Source: Chitinophaga sp. (GTDB lineage Bacteria; Bacteroidota; Bacteroidia; Chitinophagales; Chitinophagaceae). Taken from it: a stretch of 64,000 bases of DNA. Positions 18,508-27,408 of this stretch are shown piece after piece. Each line of letters opens with the position of its first letter. The first letter of the stretch is position 1. A program made the translations under genes and the position numbers. The notes below the pieces were generated by a model, which was given only the letters and a program-made list of their open reading frames with translations, had not been told where the DNA came from and did not search any database. The stretch covers positions 1 to 64,000 of the forward strand of contig NZ_JAFAIX010000014.1 in the NCBI RefSeq assembly GCF_019236475.1, given 5' to 3'.

Positions 18508-21500
18508 CTAATTATCAGACTTGGGTTTTGCTTTACCCTTTGTAGCTGTACTACCAGCGGAAGCATCATTAGCTGCCGCATTAGGATCTGGATTGCTGGT
18601 ATTACCTGTCGGATCTGGCGCATTGGTCATATTCGCGGTTTCCGCAGGATTTGCTGTGTTTGATGTACCAGCAGGATTAACTGTACTGGTAGTCCCTCCA
18701 GGATTTGTAGTTGCCGCACCGGTAGGATTCACTGTAGTATAAACTCCTCCAGGATTTGTGGTTGCTGCACCCGTAGGATTTACCGTAGTAGCCTCTCCTG
18801 GATTTGCTGTTACCGCACCTGTAGGATTCACTGTAGTAGCAGCAGTTGACGTCATATGAACAACTGTTGGATTATTGGCAGCCATCATGTGTGTAACATT
18901 AGTGGCTATCGGATGAGCGGCTGTCAAAGTGGTGGCATTATCCGGTATGGCTGCTCTGGGTGTATCCATATTTGCCACATTGACCATCGTTTCCGGCTGT
19001 GCCAGGGTTACATTCATTTTGCGTTGTGTACATGGATCCACCTGTGGTGGCGCCTTATAAGGCACAATGATATGCTTAGGCACTGATACTAATATGGACC
19101 TCGGCGTAGAAGGAATAGCCACTACCACACCAGGGTAATCCGGTTGACGCAAGGTGGCTGCTTCCACGTCATTGCAATTGGAGGCATTCATCAGATCTGT
19201 TAGTAGATCTGAGGTCACTTGCGGTACTGATGGACCCGTGTCTGCACAGCAATCTTTTCTGCAAACAAACATCGCAAAATCAGTAATGAAGTCTACATAA
19301 GGCCTTTCCTCAATAAAATTGATAATGGCGGATGCATACACCTTCTGGCCGAAAACCGGCGCTGCACTATCATCAAACGCCCATGGTGTCAGGAAGCGAA
19401 CGATTTCATCGTTGAGCTTTTTCAGATAAAATCCTTTATCCGTTCCCGTTATAAACTGCACCCTGAAAGCCACCAGTATTTGTTCATACAGGGGATTTCT
19501 TGCTCGTACATTTACGAAGGGAGAGGTTCTTTGTTGTAGATATGCCTCTATTTCCAACAAAGTACGGCGACTCGTTTTAGGTTGCAGGGGGTTGGTGGCT
19601 GTTCTATTTTTCATATTCGCCAGCGGCACCAGCAAAACATGCCCAGGTGCCACCTGTTGCCCGCAGCAGAGCGGCTTACCATTGGCATCCGTTTGTGAAG
19701 GCGCCGTCCAGCAAATACAATCAGGATCTGTATGTGGGATACATTTCACTTTATAAATAGTAGGGTATCTATCCAGCACCAAGTGTTCGTAGTCCCAACT
19801 GGTGATAGCTCTCGCTTTGTGCCGCAGGCGTTCACTTACGCGGGTATAAAACTCCTTCCCTATTTCCTTGTGTTTACCATCAAAGGAAGCAAATGGTTGT
19901 TGTACCTTGCTCACCTCCGCCACCTTTACAGATAGTTTAGTGATACTACCAGCAGGAAGTGCCTCATCAAAATGGCGTTGATCATTATTATTATCGACAA
20001 AACTAACTTCCGCTGCCTGTGCAATTACATCAACGAGATGAGGGAACCTATTGGAATCCGCGGTCACACTTGCGCATAGCCAACTTAGGCCAGAAGTGAT
20101 AATGGTGCTTTCAGTAGTGATATCTTCCGGTATATCAATCCTAATAATCCCTGTAGTCTGGAATCCGAAAGTGCCATCACTGACCAGTGCTTCGCCGGGT
20201 AATGGCCGCCACTCATTATTGATGAGATAAGACCAGTTGATGGGTGGTGGGTCATCCTCATCATCTTCGGCAGTTCCATCTGCAAATTCAAACAATAGCG
20301 ATAATGATTGAAGTGGTTGGAGATTTTCCAAGCCGATGAAAAGCATTCCTTCTTCCTGGTATTGCCCGGAATATTGATTCAGTCTACTCCCCGCATCTAG
20401 TCCACTGGCATGCAATAATAACTCTGCCATCATACGATCACTCCTCGTTCCGAGGGATGCCGGGTTGATGGTATAACCACCATCATTATGGGTATTAATA
20501 CTGGTGTTGTCCACCGTCAACATACGACTAAAAGGATCCACGAATGTAAACTGTGGTAACAGCGTATCATTGGCATTAATAGCAGCAGCATTCTTTTTAC
20601 TTCCATATAAATAATTCAAACCGGTTACCAGATTGGATTGCAGACTCACCATACCGGTTGTTGCATTATAGGATTCTTCATCCAGTGATATTTCCGCTAC
20701 GCCGAATGGATATACATGAAAGAACTGATCTATTCCACTTACCAGACCATTTAGTTGACTGGCATAGCTGATAGACAACTGGTTAATCTCCAGCGTCAGC
20801 GCCTGTTCCTGCAGGCTGGGTGGCGGCGGTGGAAATTCGCCACCTCCTGCTGATGGGTTATATAGATTGGATACTTTCAGAAATCCCTTTACTGATTGCG
20901 GCGTCCAGTTGCTCACTGGTAAAACCGGTTCTCTGTAATAAGATAAGTGCTTGGGAGCAGTAGTGCCGTTTAAGGCATACAGTATATCCCTGGATAGATT
21001 TGTGCTGCTGAAACTACCGTAGCTATTTCCATTGTATAAGTCCCCAAGGCGCGTCCACTGCCGGTCTTGCAGCAGCTCTACCGCATAGGCGACGCTATTA
21101 TCTGCTCCATAGTCATCAATTTCCACGGTACGCTTGATGTTGACCCCCAAGCGATCCAGGGATTTATTGAATACCTCATCACTGCCGATATAAAAGGATT
21201 TCCCTCTTGACGGCAGGAAGGTAAAAGGATCAAAAGGTTTGTTGGTAGCTTGTACACCAAGATCATTTTGAATGACGAGGGTACGGAGGCCATCCAGGAA
21301 AGGACCCGTGGCAATGGTTGCCCCTGCAGTAAGTCCAGTTGGTGATTGTGTGCCTTTAAACATGGAGCCTACCGTCACCTGAATAGAAAAACTAGATGCC
21401 TGGAGATTCCTGTAATCATGTGCAGAGAGGCCCAATTGAGGATTCAACATGATACGCATCACAGGCAAGGTGGTATTAAAAGCGTAGCCTGTATGTAGTT

Positions 21501-23130
21501 TGGGATTAAATCCTATAATCGGAGGGGCGGAAATAGGCAGGTTAATCATTAGGTAAGTGCCACCGGTTGGCAACTGTATCATAGAGTACACCGCTGTTTG
21601 TGGCGTATTCTGTGGGAATATACCTGTACTATCCAGTTGCTTGTAGACATCGTTCAAGTCAGCCTGCATATTTACCTGGAGCCATTCCTTTTCTCCTGTA
21701 AAGTATATGGAAAATGGAGAGGAGCCATCTTTGAGATTAGCTGCTTGTTTCATCAACTGGGCCATTCCATCAAAGCCTACCAAGAGAAATCTACGACCGC
21801 CTTGCAACAACAACTGTGGCGAAGCTACGGCAAATCCAATGGTAGCTTTATCCATTCTTATCGTTTCTGGAACTGGATGTTCCAATAAACGACATATACG
21901 ATCTGTGAAAGTTTGGTCCAGGGCTGGGCCTTGACCGAAAGTTGGCCAGTGTGGGTATTTATCGATAAACTTGGCTCCTAGCCCATCCTGGGAATTAGCC
22001 ACTGGCCTGGCGTAGATGGTCTGGATACTTTTGACGCCCTCCATACCATCGGCAGGTGTTTTATTGATAAAGATTGTTTTCAGTTCCTTGACTTTTGCTT
22101 GGTTAATCACCAGCGCATTTTCCGTAATATAAGTTTGTTCTTTACCGGATGCATCTTTTCCCGCACTGAGGGCAGTGCCTTGATCGAGGGGATATTCTGT
22201 TACATCTTTCGCCAATTCAAAGATGACATGCGTTCTGTCAGGCACAGATGGTTTCTCCGATAAATGCAACACATCCCGGTAGTAGAAATCCAACATCCTG
22301 CCGGTGATGCCGTTCATCTGCTCCTGGGCCAACTGAAAGAGCTGGAGGAAAGACAGGAAAAGGCCCATATGAGGTTGATGAGCAGGATATTCCTTTAGGG
22401 CAAACTGCATATAGCCATCCCCGTTATTGGACAGTTGCACAAGGGCGTTATAGAAGGCCAGAAAGATGTCGTCTATATATAAAGCAGCATACTTAATCTG
22501 GTCTTCGGGCGTATCTCCCTGGAATATGGTATTATCGGGATCCACTTCATCATTCACTTTCCAGATACCGTCGTTTACTATATCGGTGAAGTCTAGTGTA
22601 ATATTTCTTTTAACATCCACGGTGCGATAGCCTTCTGCATAGGCTTTCATTTTCTGTACCTGTCCGGCTAGAACAGATTGTATGGACAACTGGAGGTCTT
22701 CCTGGATAGGGTTTCCAGGTATCGCCACACTATACCAACCATCCATTAACACCATGATCTGGATGATAGGTTTGAACAATGCTTCAAAACCATTGGTATC
22801 AGGCGCTTGATCCAGTGCTGCTCTGAGGCTGTCATATTGCATGCGGAAAGCATCTGGTGTAGCCGTAGTTACAGCGGCGGCTAATACTCCCATATCTCTT
22901 CTGAAGAATTCCACCCAAGATATTTTGGTGCCTGGGATATCATCTTTCAGTTCATTACCGGGGATATCGTAAAAGCGGAGTTGTTCCGCATATTTCTGTG
23001 CGAAGACCAGTAGATCCTGGATGCTGCGACCATCCACCTTAGCATATGCCGGGTCCAGTGCAGCCAGGTATCTGGTCAACTGGCCTGATCCATCGCGGGC
23101 TATTTCAGTATGACAATGACAATTACTCAT
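18508..23130 (-). CDS. eCIS large baseplate protein (Afp11-like, gp6/J-like)
   Basis: A 1540-residue protein from ATG 23130, just after the gp25 gene. The C-terminal half contains baseplate-J-like sequence ('RVSERLRHKARAITSWDYEHLVLDRYPTIYKVKCI' and 'ERPYVDFITDFAMFVCRKDCC'), as in gp6-type wedge subunits. The middle is a long beta-rich insert. The last ~190 residues are low-complexity Asn/Pro/Thr/Gly/Ala (16-17-residue units) ending in a Lys-rich tail, which is unusual for a baseplate component. It would form the wedge ring around the spike. Function of the tail is unknown. Confidence 0.85.
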   Translation of the reverse strand: MSNCHCHTEIARDGSGQLTRYLAALDPAYAKVDGRSIQDLLVFAQKYAEQLRFYDIPGNELKDDIPGTKISWVEFFRRDMGVLAAAVTTATPDAFRMQYDSLRAALDQAPDTNGFEALFKPIIQIMVLMDGWYSVAIPGNPIQEDLQLSIQSVLAGQVQKMKAYAEGYRTVDVKRNITLDFTDIVNDGIWKVNDEVDPDNTIFQGDTPEDQIKYAALYIDDIFLAFYNALVQLSNNGDGYMQFALKEYPAHQPHMGLFLSFLQLFQLAQEQMNGITGRMLDFYYRDVLHLSEKPSVPDRTHVIFELAKDVTEYPLDQGTALSAGKDASGKEQTYITENALVINQAKVKELKTIFINKTPADGMEGVKSIQTIYARPVANSQDGLGAKFIDKYPHWPTFGQGPALDQTFTDRICRLLEHPVPETIRMDKATIGFAVASPQLLLQGGRRFLLVGFDGMAQLMKQAANLKDGSSPFSIYFTGEKEWLQVNMQADLNDVYKQLDSTGIFPQNTPQTAVYSMIQLPTGGTYLMINLPISAPPIIGFNPKLHTGYAFNTTLPVMRIMLNPQLGLSAHDYRNLQASSFSIQVTVGSMFKGTQSPTGLTAGATIATGPFLDGLRTLVIQNDLGVQATNKPFDPFTFLPSRGKSFYIGSDEVFNKSLDRLGVNIKRTVEIDDYGADNSVAYAVELLQDRQWTRLGDLYNGNSYGSFSSTNLSRDILYALNGTTAPKHLSYYREPVLPVSNWTPQSVKGFLKVSNLYNPSAGGGEFPPPPPSLQEQALTLEINQLSISYASQLNGLVSGIDQFFHVYPFGVAEISLDEESYNATTGMVSLQSNLVTGLNYLYGSKKNAAAINANDTLLPQFTFVDPFSRMLTVDNTSINTHNDGGYTINPASLGTRSDRMMAELLLHASGLDAGSRLNQYSGQYQEEGMLFIGLENLQPLQSLSLLFEFADGTAEDDEDDPPPINWSYLINNEWRPLPGEALVSDGTFGFQTTGIIRIDIPEDITTESTIITSGLSWLCASVTADSNRFPHLVDVIAQAAEVSFVDNNNDQRHFDEALPAGSITKLSVKVAEVSKVQQPFASFDGKHKEIGKEFYTRVSERLRHKARAITSWDYEHLVLDRYPTIYKVKCIPHTDPDCICWTAPSQTDANGKPLCCGQQVAPGHVLLVPLANMKNRTATNPLQPKTSRRTLLEIEAYLQQRTSPFVNVRARNPLYEQILVAFRVQFITGTDKGFYLKKLNDEIVRFLTPWAFDDSAAPVFGQKVYASAIINFIEERPYVDFITDFAMFVCRKDCCADTGPSVPQVTSDLLTDLMNASNCNDVEAATLRQPDYPGVVVAIPSTPRSILVSVPKHIIVPYKAPPQVDPCTQRKMNVTLAQPETMVNVANMDTPRAAIPDNATTLTAAHPIATNVTHMMAANNPTVVHMTSTAATTVNPTGAVTANPGEATTVNPTGAATTNPGGVYTTVNPTGAATTNPGGTTSTVNPAGTSNTANPAETANMTNAPDPTGNTSNPDPNAAANDASAGSTATKGKAKPKSDN
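18660..18845 (-). repeat. 16-17-residue coding repeats in the baseplate tail
   Basis: GTAGGATT cores (one is GCAGGATT) recur at 18671, 18722, 18773 and 18821, spaced 51, 51 and 48 bp. On the minus strand these encode units of the type 'TTVNPTGAATTNPGG'. They are in frame with the 1540-aa baseplate gene and form its low-complexity C-terminal tail. Such arrays can change length by slippage or recombination. Confidence 0.8.
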
Positions 23131-23161
23131 CTGGAATAATTTTTTTCTGCTTCAGCAATGA

Positions 23162-23181
23162 CAGCATGCAGCAGCATGCTG
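23162..23181 (-). other. Intercistronic hairpin between gp25 and the Afp11-like gene
   Basis: CAGCATGC (23162-23169) and GCATGCTG (23174-23181) form an 8-bp perfect stem with a 4-nt loop in the 55-nt gap between the two genes. No T run follows on the minus strand, so it is not a typical terminator. It may set mRNA decay or translation between the gp25 gene (upstream) and the 1540-aa gene. Confidence 0.45.
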
Positions 23182-23185
23182 GGGG

Positions 23186-23602
23186 TTAATGGGCAATATT
23201 GGTTGCTTCTTGCATATAGAATGGAAAAACATAGTTATACCGGGTATTGGTAGTGATGATGGTATAGTCTACGTTGATATCCAATCTGCCAACTGCTTCA
23301 TTCGGTGTGGCTACTACACTGTTTACAATAATTCTTGGCTCATTGTATACTAGTGCATCATTGACCACTTTTTCGATCATGGCCACGGTAGGAACGTTCA
23401 TCTGATCGAACAGATGTGGTTGTAGGTTACAACCATAATTGGGCAGCATGATTCTTTCCCCTGTGATAGTAGCAACAATAATCTCCAGGCTATTGCGTAC
23501 CACGTCATCTCCAGTGGCCATTTCCACGCCGTACCATTCTCTTCTGAATGTAGGCGGGAAGTTCCAGCCTGTACCGAGGAAAGATTTATCTATGTTATTC
23601 AT
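23186..23602 (-). CDS. eCIS gp25-like baseplate protein (Afp9)
   Basis: A 138-residue protein from ATG 23602. It has the GPW/gp25 family layout: 'FLGTGWNFPPTF', 'DDVVRNSLEIIVATITGERIMLPNYGCNLQPHLFDQMN'. The 'GERIMLPNYGCNL' strand is the conserved core used by gp25 to nucleate sheath assembly on the baseplate. It lies 30 bp after the PAAR gene. Length is normal for the family. Confident call. Confidence 0.95.
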   Translation of the reverse strand: MNNIDKSFLGTGWNFPPTFRREWYGVEMATGDDVVRNSLEIIVATITGERIMLPNYGCNLQPHLFDQMNVPTVAMIEKVVNDALVYNEPRIIVNSVVATPNEAVGRLDINVDYTIITTNTRYNYVFPFYMQEATNIAH

Positions 23603-23632
23603 GTGAAAATTTTCTGGGGTTAAAGCCTAATT

Positions 23633-23932
23633 TCATCCTCCAATCTGTACAGTAGTGGCTCCAGCAGCAACACTACCTCCGTGGGCGGTTTGATCGCCTA
23701 CTCTGGCAGCCGGCATTCCTCCTATCATGACAGAAGAAGAACCTTTCTTAATAACATCTGGCGGGCCGCTGCAAGTGCAAGGGCTCCCAGCAGTTGCTGC
23801 CGGTTTTCCTTCTATCAGCACATTCGGTACGCCAGGTCCTGTAATGGGGCCACCTGTATGTGGCGTATTGGACGGAGGCGGATTTGTAAGGGGACAGGTA
23901 TGATTGTCTCCTATTCTTGCTGCTGCAGGCAT
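23633..23932 (-). CDS. eCIS PAAR-like spike tip protein (Afp10)
   Basis: A 99-residue protein from ATG 23932 with the PAAR-repeat pattern: 'AARIGDNHTCPL', 'GPGVPNVLIEGKPAATAGSPCTC', 'IGGMPAARVGDQTAHGG'. Histidine and cysteine residues at the usual places (His11, Cys13, Cys in 'SPCTC', His near 84) fit a zinc-bound spike tip. Lies 10 bp after the VgrG gene. PAAR tips cap the VgrG spike and help pierce the target envelope. It is a lone PAAR domain with no fused toxin. Confidence 0.95.
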   Translation of the reverse strand: MPAAARIGDNHTCPLTNPPPSNTPHTGGPITGPGVPNVLIEGKPAATAGSPCTCSGPPDVIKKGSSSVMIGGMPAARVGDQTAHGGSVAAGATTVQIGG

Positions 23933-23942
23933 AATGGTCTAT

Positions 23943-25580
23943 TTAGTTGATGAGTACTTTACCTCCTTTGATCACTACATTACCAGCGCCGGCGGAGATA
24001 GTAATACCGCTACTATCCATGGTAATTTTATTCTGATGATCATCTGTAATGGCAATGGCGCTGCCATCATCATTCAATACCATGGACTTATCTCCAGAAG
24101 CGCCTTTCACAGAAAGTGTCAATCTTTTATTGGTATCATCAAATACCACTTTGACACCTTCTTTCGTAACGAAACCATATTGTTCTGCGCCATCCTGTTC
24201 AGGCAGTGGAGATTTGTGACTGTCTTTACTGTGCAGGTACCCCAAAATGATAGCCTCTCGTGGGTCATCGTTCAGAAAGCCTAGAATCACTTCATCCTGA
24301 GGCTGCGGGCGGAAATAAGCTCCTCTGTTGGCGCCTGCGTCTAGGGTAGCCACTCTGGCCAGTATACCTTCATTACCGGTGGTGATCAGCGGTACATGTA
24401 CCTTTACGCGATATTGCCCCCCTTCATCGGTATCATCTGTATCCAGCACTACTCCAATTTGCAGTCCATGTACACCAGGAAGTAAGCCTGCGGCAGGATA
24501 ATCCATAACATCTTCCTTTTTGAAGAACCAGTCATCTCTCCAACCGAATTGCACATCCGTATGCCAGTTACCATCAAATTGGTGCAATACGCCTGTCACA
24601 AAAACATTTCCATTAAAGCGATCTCCCATTCCTTTCAGCGTAACGAAGGTACCGGGTTTGATGGCTGCATTGCCCTCCATGCGCAGTCTGCCTGTAATTT
24701 TAGAAATTTGATTACGGAGCGCATATGCATCAGACCAATCATCCAGTTGTTGTTGGGTGAGATGGCCAGTATGCCGGAGGGTTAGATCTGCAGAGAGAAT
24801 GGTAGCCAATTCATCTGATGAAATATTTCCTGGCTCGGTGAAATTTGCAGATCCATTATTGGACACTTCATTCTGTTGCTTGGTATAGTCCCACGACTGG
24901 CTGGTAACAGATTGCCATTGCCGGCGTGCGTCCATTTCCGCTTCGAACTCATAGATATTATCCCCATAAGTGGCAGTTGCCACAGGCGTTGCGGAAGTAT
25001 CTGGTTTCTTTACTTTTAGCGTACCATCATCTGTGAGTACCAGCATGCCATTGGCTTCGGCGCGGGTGAGGATAAAATCCCAGTCGGTAGCATCAAATTG
25101 CACCAGTTGTTTATGGGATACCTGTGTAGGGTCCACGTCTGGTTGCAGGCTGGAAGCCAGTTCTTCGATAGCATCTTTATCCGTCTTGTTGATAAAGTAA
25201 CGGCTATTCCTGGCCATAGCCAGTTGCATTGCTTTATCCTTTGCCTCCACGATTAAGACAGAACTACCATGTCTTAGGGCTTTGATAGCATGTTTCACAA
25301 TCAGACCTTCAAACACGGTATCTGTATCTCCTTGGTATCCCAGTTCAATTGTGATCGTATTTCCTGGCTTGAACTGATCATCATCGCTCAGGGAGAAATC
25401 GCGATCAGAGACAGATCCGTCTACCAAAATAATTTTGGCAGAAGCGATCTTATTGTAGGATTTATTGACAATGATTTGGGATAGCAGGATTGTACCGCTG
25501 ATCACCGTACCATTGATGGATACTTTATGGGATACCACATTTGTATCCTGTTGTGTGCCGGGAGGAAGACTATCCAACAT
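23943..25580 (-). CDS. eCIS VgrG-like central spike (Afp8, gp27/gp5-like)
   Basis: A 545-residue protein from ATG 25580. The N-terminal two-thirds are gp27-like hub domains ('ASAKIILVDGSVSDRDFSLSDDDQFKPGNTITIELGYQ' near 50). The OB-fold follows at about 370-460 ('GLQIGVVLDTDDTDEGGQYRVKVHVPLIT', 'QPQDEVILGFLNDDPREAIILGYLHS'). The end is a triple-strand beta-helix-type run 'SVKGASGDKSMVLNDDGSAIAITDD...ITMDSSGITISAGAGNVVIKGG'. The adjacent PAAR protein would sit on its tip. Length is normal for the family, with no C-terminal effector extension. Confidence 0.95.
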   Translation of the reverse strand: MLDSLPPGTQQDTNVVSHKVSINGTVISGTILLSQIIVNKSYNKIASAKIILVDGSVSDRDFSLSDDDQFKPGNTITIELGYQGDTDTVFEGLIVKHAIKALRHGSSVLIVEAKDKAMQLAMARNSRYFINKTDKDAIEELASSLQPDVDPTQVSHKQLVQFDATDWDFILTRAEANGMLVLTDDGTLKVKKPDTSATPVATATYGDNIYEFEAEMDARRQWQSVTSQSWDYTKQQNEVSNNGSANFTEPGNISSDELATILSADLTLRHTGHLTQQQLDDWSDAYALRNQISKITGRLRMEGNAAIKPGTFVTLKGMGDRFNGNVFVTGVLHQFDGNWHTDVQFGWRDDWFFKKEDVMDYPAAGLLPGVHGLQIGVVLDTDDTDEGGQYRVKVHVPLITTGNEGILARVATLDAGANRGAYFRPQPQDEVILGFLNDDPREAIILGYLHSKDSHKSPLPEQDGAEQYGFVTKEGVKVVFDDTNKRLTLSVKGASGDKSMVLNDDGSAIAITDDHQNKITMDSSGITISAGAGNVVIKGGKVLIN

Positions 25581-25600
25581 GATTGAAAGTATTTCCGGGG

Positions 25601-26287
25601 TTATGCTTTTTTGTTACTGACAGGTGGGAATACCAGTGTAGCGCCAGGCTGGAGTTTTCTGAAATTCTTCAGCCTATTGATTTTCGCCACTTGCAAATAG
25701 TAGTTCTGATTGTTATAGATTTGGTAGGTTAGCAGCGGTAGTAGGTCTCCTTCTTGCACCATTCTTTGATGGGTCAGGTCTGGGGAGGAGAGCATACTCA
25801 TGATACTGCCCATCGACTGTGGTGTACGTTCCGTAAAGGAAGCGTTGATTTTCGCGCGGATGGGCAGCCCTGTCAGATCGAACATCGTGTAGGATACCGT
25901 GCTGGTAGTCATTACACAGTTGCAGATAAAGAGGCCATACTGCACCAGCAGCGAAGCTGGTTTATGCAGCATACCTCTCATAACAGTGGTGGCTGCACGA
26001 AATAATAATACCTGTGCTGTCACGGGTATTTTTACACCGTTAGTATTCACTCCTGTACCATCGATCGTTAATTCCAGCGAGAAAGTTCTTGGCTTTGTGC
26101 TTTGGTATTTCTGATCGGAGGTAGCATTTCCTGGTGCAATGGAAGTGATCCATTCCAGGTCTTCCTTAATGACGAGCGTATCCGGGTTGAACATTGCCAG
26201 GAATGGCGGTCCTATGGGAATCAGCGAATCATTGACAGGAATGATTTTTAGATTGAAAGGCAATTTTAGTGCGCTTGTTGCATCCAT
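25601..26287 (-). CDS. eCIS LysM-domain baseplate protein (Afp7-like)
   Basis: A 228-residue protein from ATG 26287. The N-terminus ('DATSALKLPFNLKIIPVNDSLIPIGPPFLAMFNPDTLVIKEDLEW') is the CIS-specific part; the C-terminal ~45 residues form a LysM domain ('VQEGDLLPLLTYQIYNNQNYYLQVAKINRLKNFRKLQPGATLVFPP'). In Afp/PVC this protein (gp53-like) joins the hub to the inner tube. Its ATG overlaps the stop of the upstream DUF5908 gene (TAATG), so the two are translationally coupled. Confidence 0.92.
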   Translation of the reverse strand: MDATSALKLPFNLKIIPVNDSLIPIGPPFLAMFNPDTLVIKEDLEWITSIAPGNATSDQKYQSTKPRTFSLELTIDGTGVNTNGVKIPVTAQVLLFRAATTVMRGMLHKPASLLVQYGLFICNCVMTTSTVSYTMFDLTGLPIRAKINASFTERTPQSMGSIMSMLSSPDLTHQRMVQEGDLLPLLTYQIYNNQNYYLQVAKINRLKNFRKLQPGATLVFPPVSNKKA

Positions 26288-26448
26288 TATCTTTCATTTT
26301 TTTCCCGGATAATTTCCAGGACTTTATCTACCAGTTCTGTTTCAGGGCCACTTGGTGGCGGGGTGTTCACGACAGCGCCTGTACCACCGCTTCCTGAGGG
26401 GGTATCTATGACTGTTCGGATCACCACTTCATTGATTTGTACCGGCAT
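26287..26448 (-). CDS. DUF5908-family small eCIS protein (Afp6-position)
   Basis: A 53-residue protein from ATG 26448 that is easily missed. It begins 'MPVQINEVVIRTVID' and ends 'ELVDKVLEIIREKNER': a short strand, a Gly/Pro/Thr-rich linker, then a helix, as in DUF5908 proteins of eCIS loci. It sits where Afp6 lies, between the tube gene and the LysM gene, and its TAA overlaps the next ATG. It may be a small baseplate or chaperone component; the function is not established. Confidence 0.8.
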   Translation of the reverse strand: MPVQINEVVIRTVIDTPSGSGGTGAVVNTPPPSGPETELVDKVLEIIREKNER

Positions 26449-26453
26449 AACGA

Positions 26454-26921
26454 TTACATTTTTCTTTCAAAATACTGGTAAGCCATTTCCAGGGTTTCGA
26501 TTACGATGCTATTGTCTTGCGCCCTGAAATCGGAGGTTTTCCAGGAAACCGGGTATGCCTGTACTACATTCCAGATGGCAGCAGGTTTGTCTGCTTCATC
26601 GAGTAATGTAACGATGATATCTGCTGGTTTGAAGTCGTATATGACTACTGTGAACCATGTATTCATGGCCGACTTACACCAATCCAGCAGTGCAGTTCCC
26701 TGGAGGAGTCCACGTTTGAGCACGAGGTTGGGATACTTCGCTCTTTTGGGAAGTTTGTAGGTAAAGCGGTTTTCTCCGCCTTCTTTTAGTTCTTCCGTTT
26801 CGATTTCGAAGTTAAGTCCGCTCACCTCCTGGAATCGTTGTTCCGTATCGGAGTCTGCTCCATCTACCCCAACGAATTCCACTTTAAAGTGAAACCCTCC
26901 TGGCGGATAATAGGTAGGCAT
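26454..26921 (-). CDS. eCIS inner tube protein 2 (Afp5-like)
   Basis: A 155-residue Hcp-type tube protein from ATG 26921. It opens 'YYPPGGFHFKVEFVGVDGADSDTEQRFQEVSGLNFEIETEELKEGGENRFTYKLP', with 'FQEVSGL' and later 'LVLKRGL' as tube-fold signatures. The tube-initiating copy of Afp/PVC (Afp5) is usually the second tube gene and contacts the baseplate, so I assign this one by order. It lies 5 bp before the DUF5908 gene and 2 bp after the first tube gene. Confidence 0.92.
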   Translation of the reverse strand: MPTYYPPGGFHFKVEFVGVDGADSDTEQRFQEVSGLNFEIETEELKEGGENRFTYKLPKRAKYPNLVLKRGLLQGTALLDWCKSAMNTWFTVVIYDFKPADIIVTLLDEADKPAAIWNVVQAYPVSWKTSDFRAQDNSIVIETLEMAYQYFERKM

Positions 26922-26923
26922 TA

Positions 26924-27370
26924 TCAGGCAGGTTTAAGGGTAATACCTTCATGTACCAGGTCTACGGATTCGATAGCGATATCGTTGCCGGAGGCTTTCA
27001 ATCCGGGGCCTTCCAATTTTACAGGCCATGCCTGAGAGATGGTCCAGACGAATACGGGATTTCCTTCATCGTTGAGCAGGGAAATGATAAGATCCCGGCG
27101 TTCCACATTAGGTTGTCCGTGGTTGTTCAGCCAGTTGTACAAGTCGCTATTGGTAGGTGCGATCCCGCGTTTCAGTGTAATATTTCCCGCCTTTTTCAGC
27201 CCTGGTCTTTTCAGTGGCAATGTAGTACCGCTCATGAGTCCATCGCGGTATTCAATGGCCTGTAATTCCTGTGAAAGACCGCTTACTTCTGAGAAGCCGA
27301 TATTATCACCTCCCCAGGAAACTGTAAAATGGAAAACCGGTAATGGATAATTTGCCATTGTATTAAGCAT
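26924..27370 (-). CDS. eCIS inner tube protein 1 (Afp1-like)
   Basis: A 148-residue tube protein from ATG 27370; the in-frame ATG at 27358 (MANYPLPVFHF) is the more family-typical start. It carries 'FHFTVSWGGDNIGFSEVSGLSQELQAIEYRDG', 'LKKAGNITLKRGIAP' and 'WPVKLEGPGLKASGNDIAIESVDLVHEGI', the phage T4 gp19/Hcp fold. It is the likely main tube subunit, and lies 38 bp after the sheath gene. The paralogous tube gene is next to it. Confidence 0.92.
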   Translation of the reverse strand: MLNTMANYPLPVFHFTVSWGGDNIGFSEVSGLSQELQAIEYRDGLMSGTTLPLKRPGLKKAGNITLKRGIAPTNSDLYNWLNNHGQPNVERRDLIISLLNDEGNPVFVWTISQAWPVKLEGPGLKASGNDIAIESVDLVHEGITLKPA

Positions 27371-27408
27371 TTAATGATGAACAAAAGAGTGAAAGCAGTT
27401 ACCTGTTA

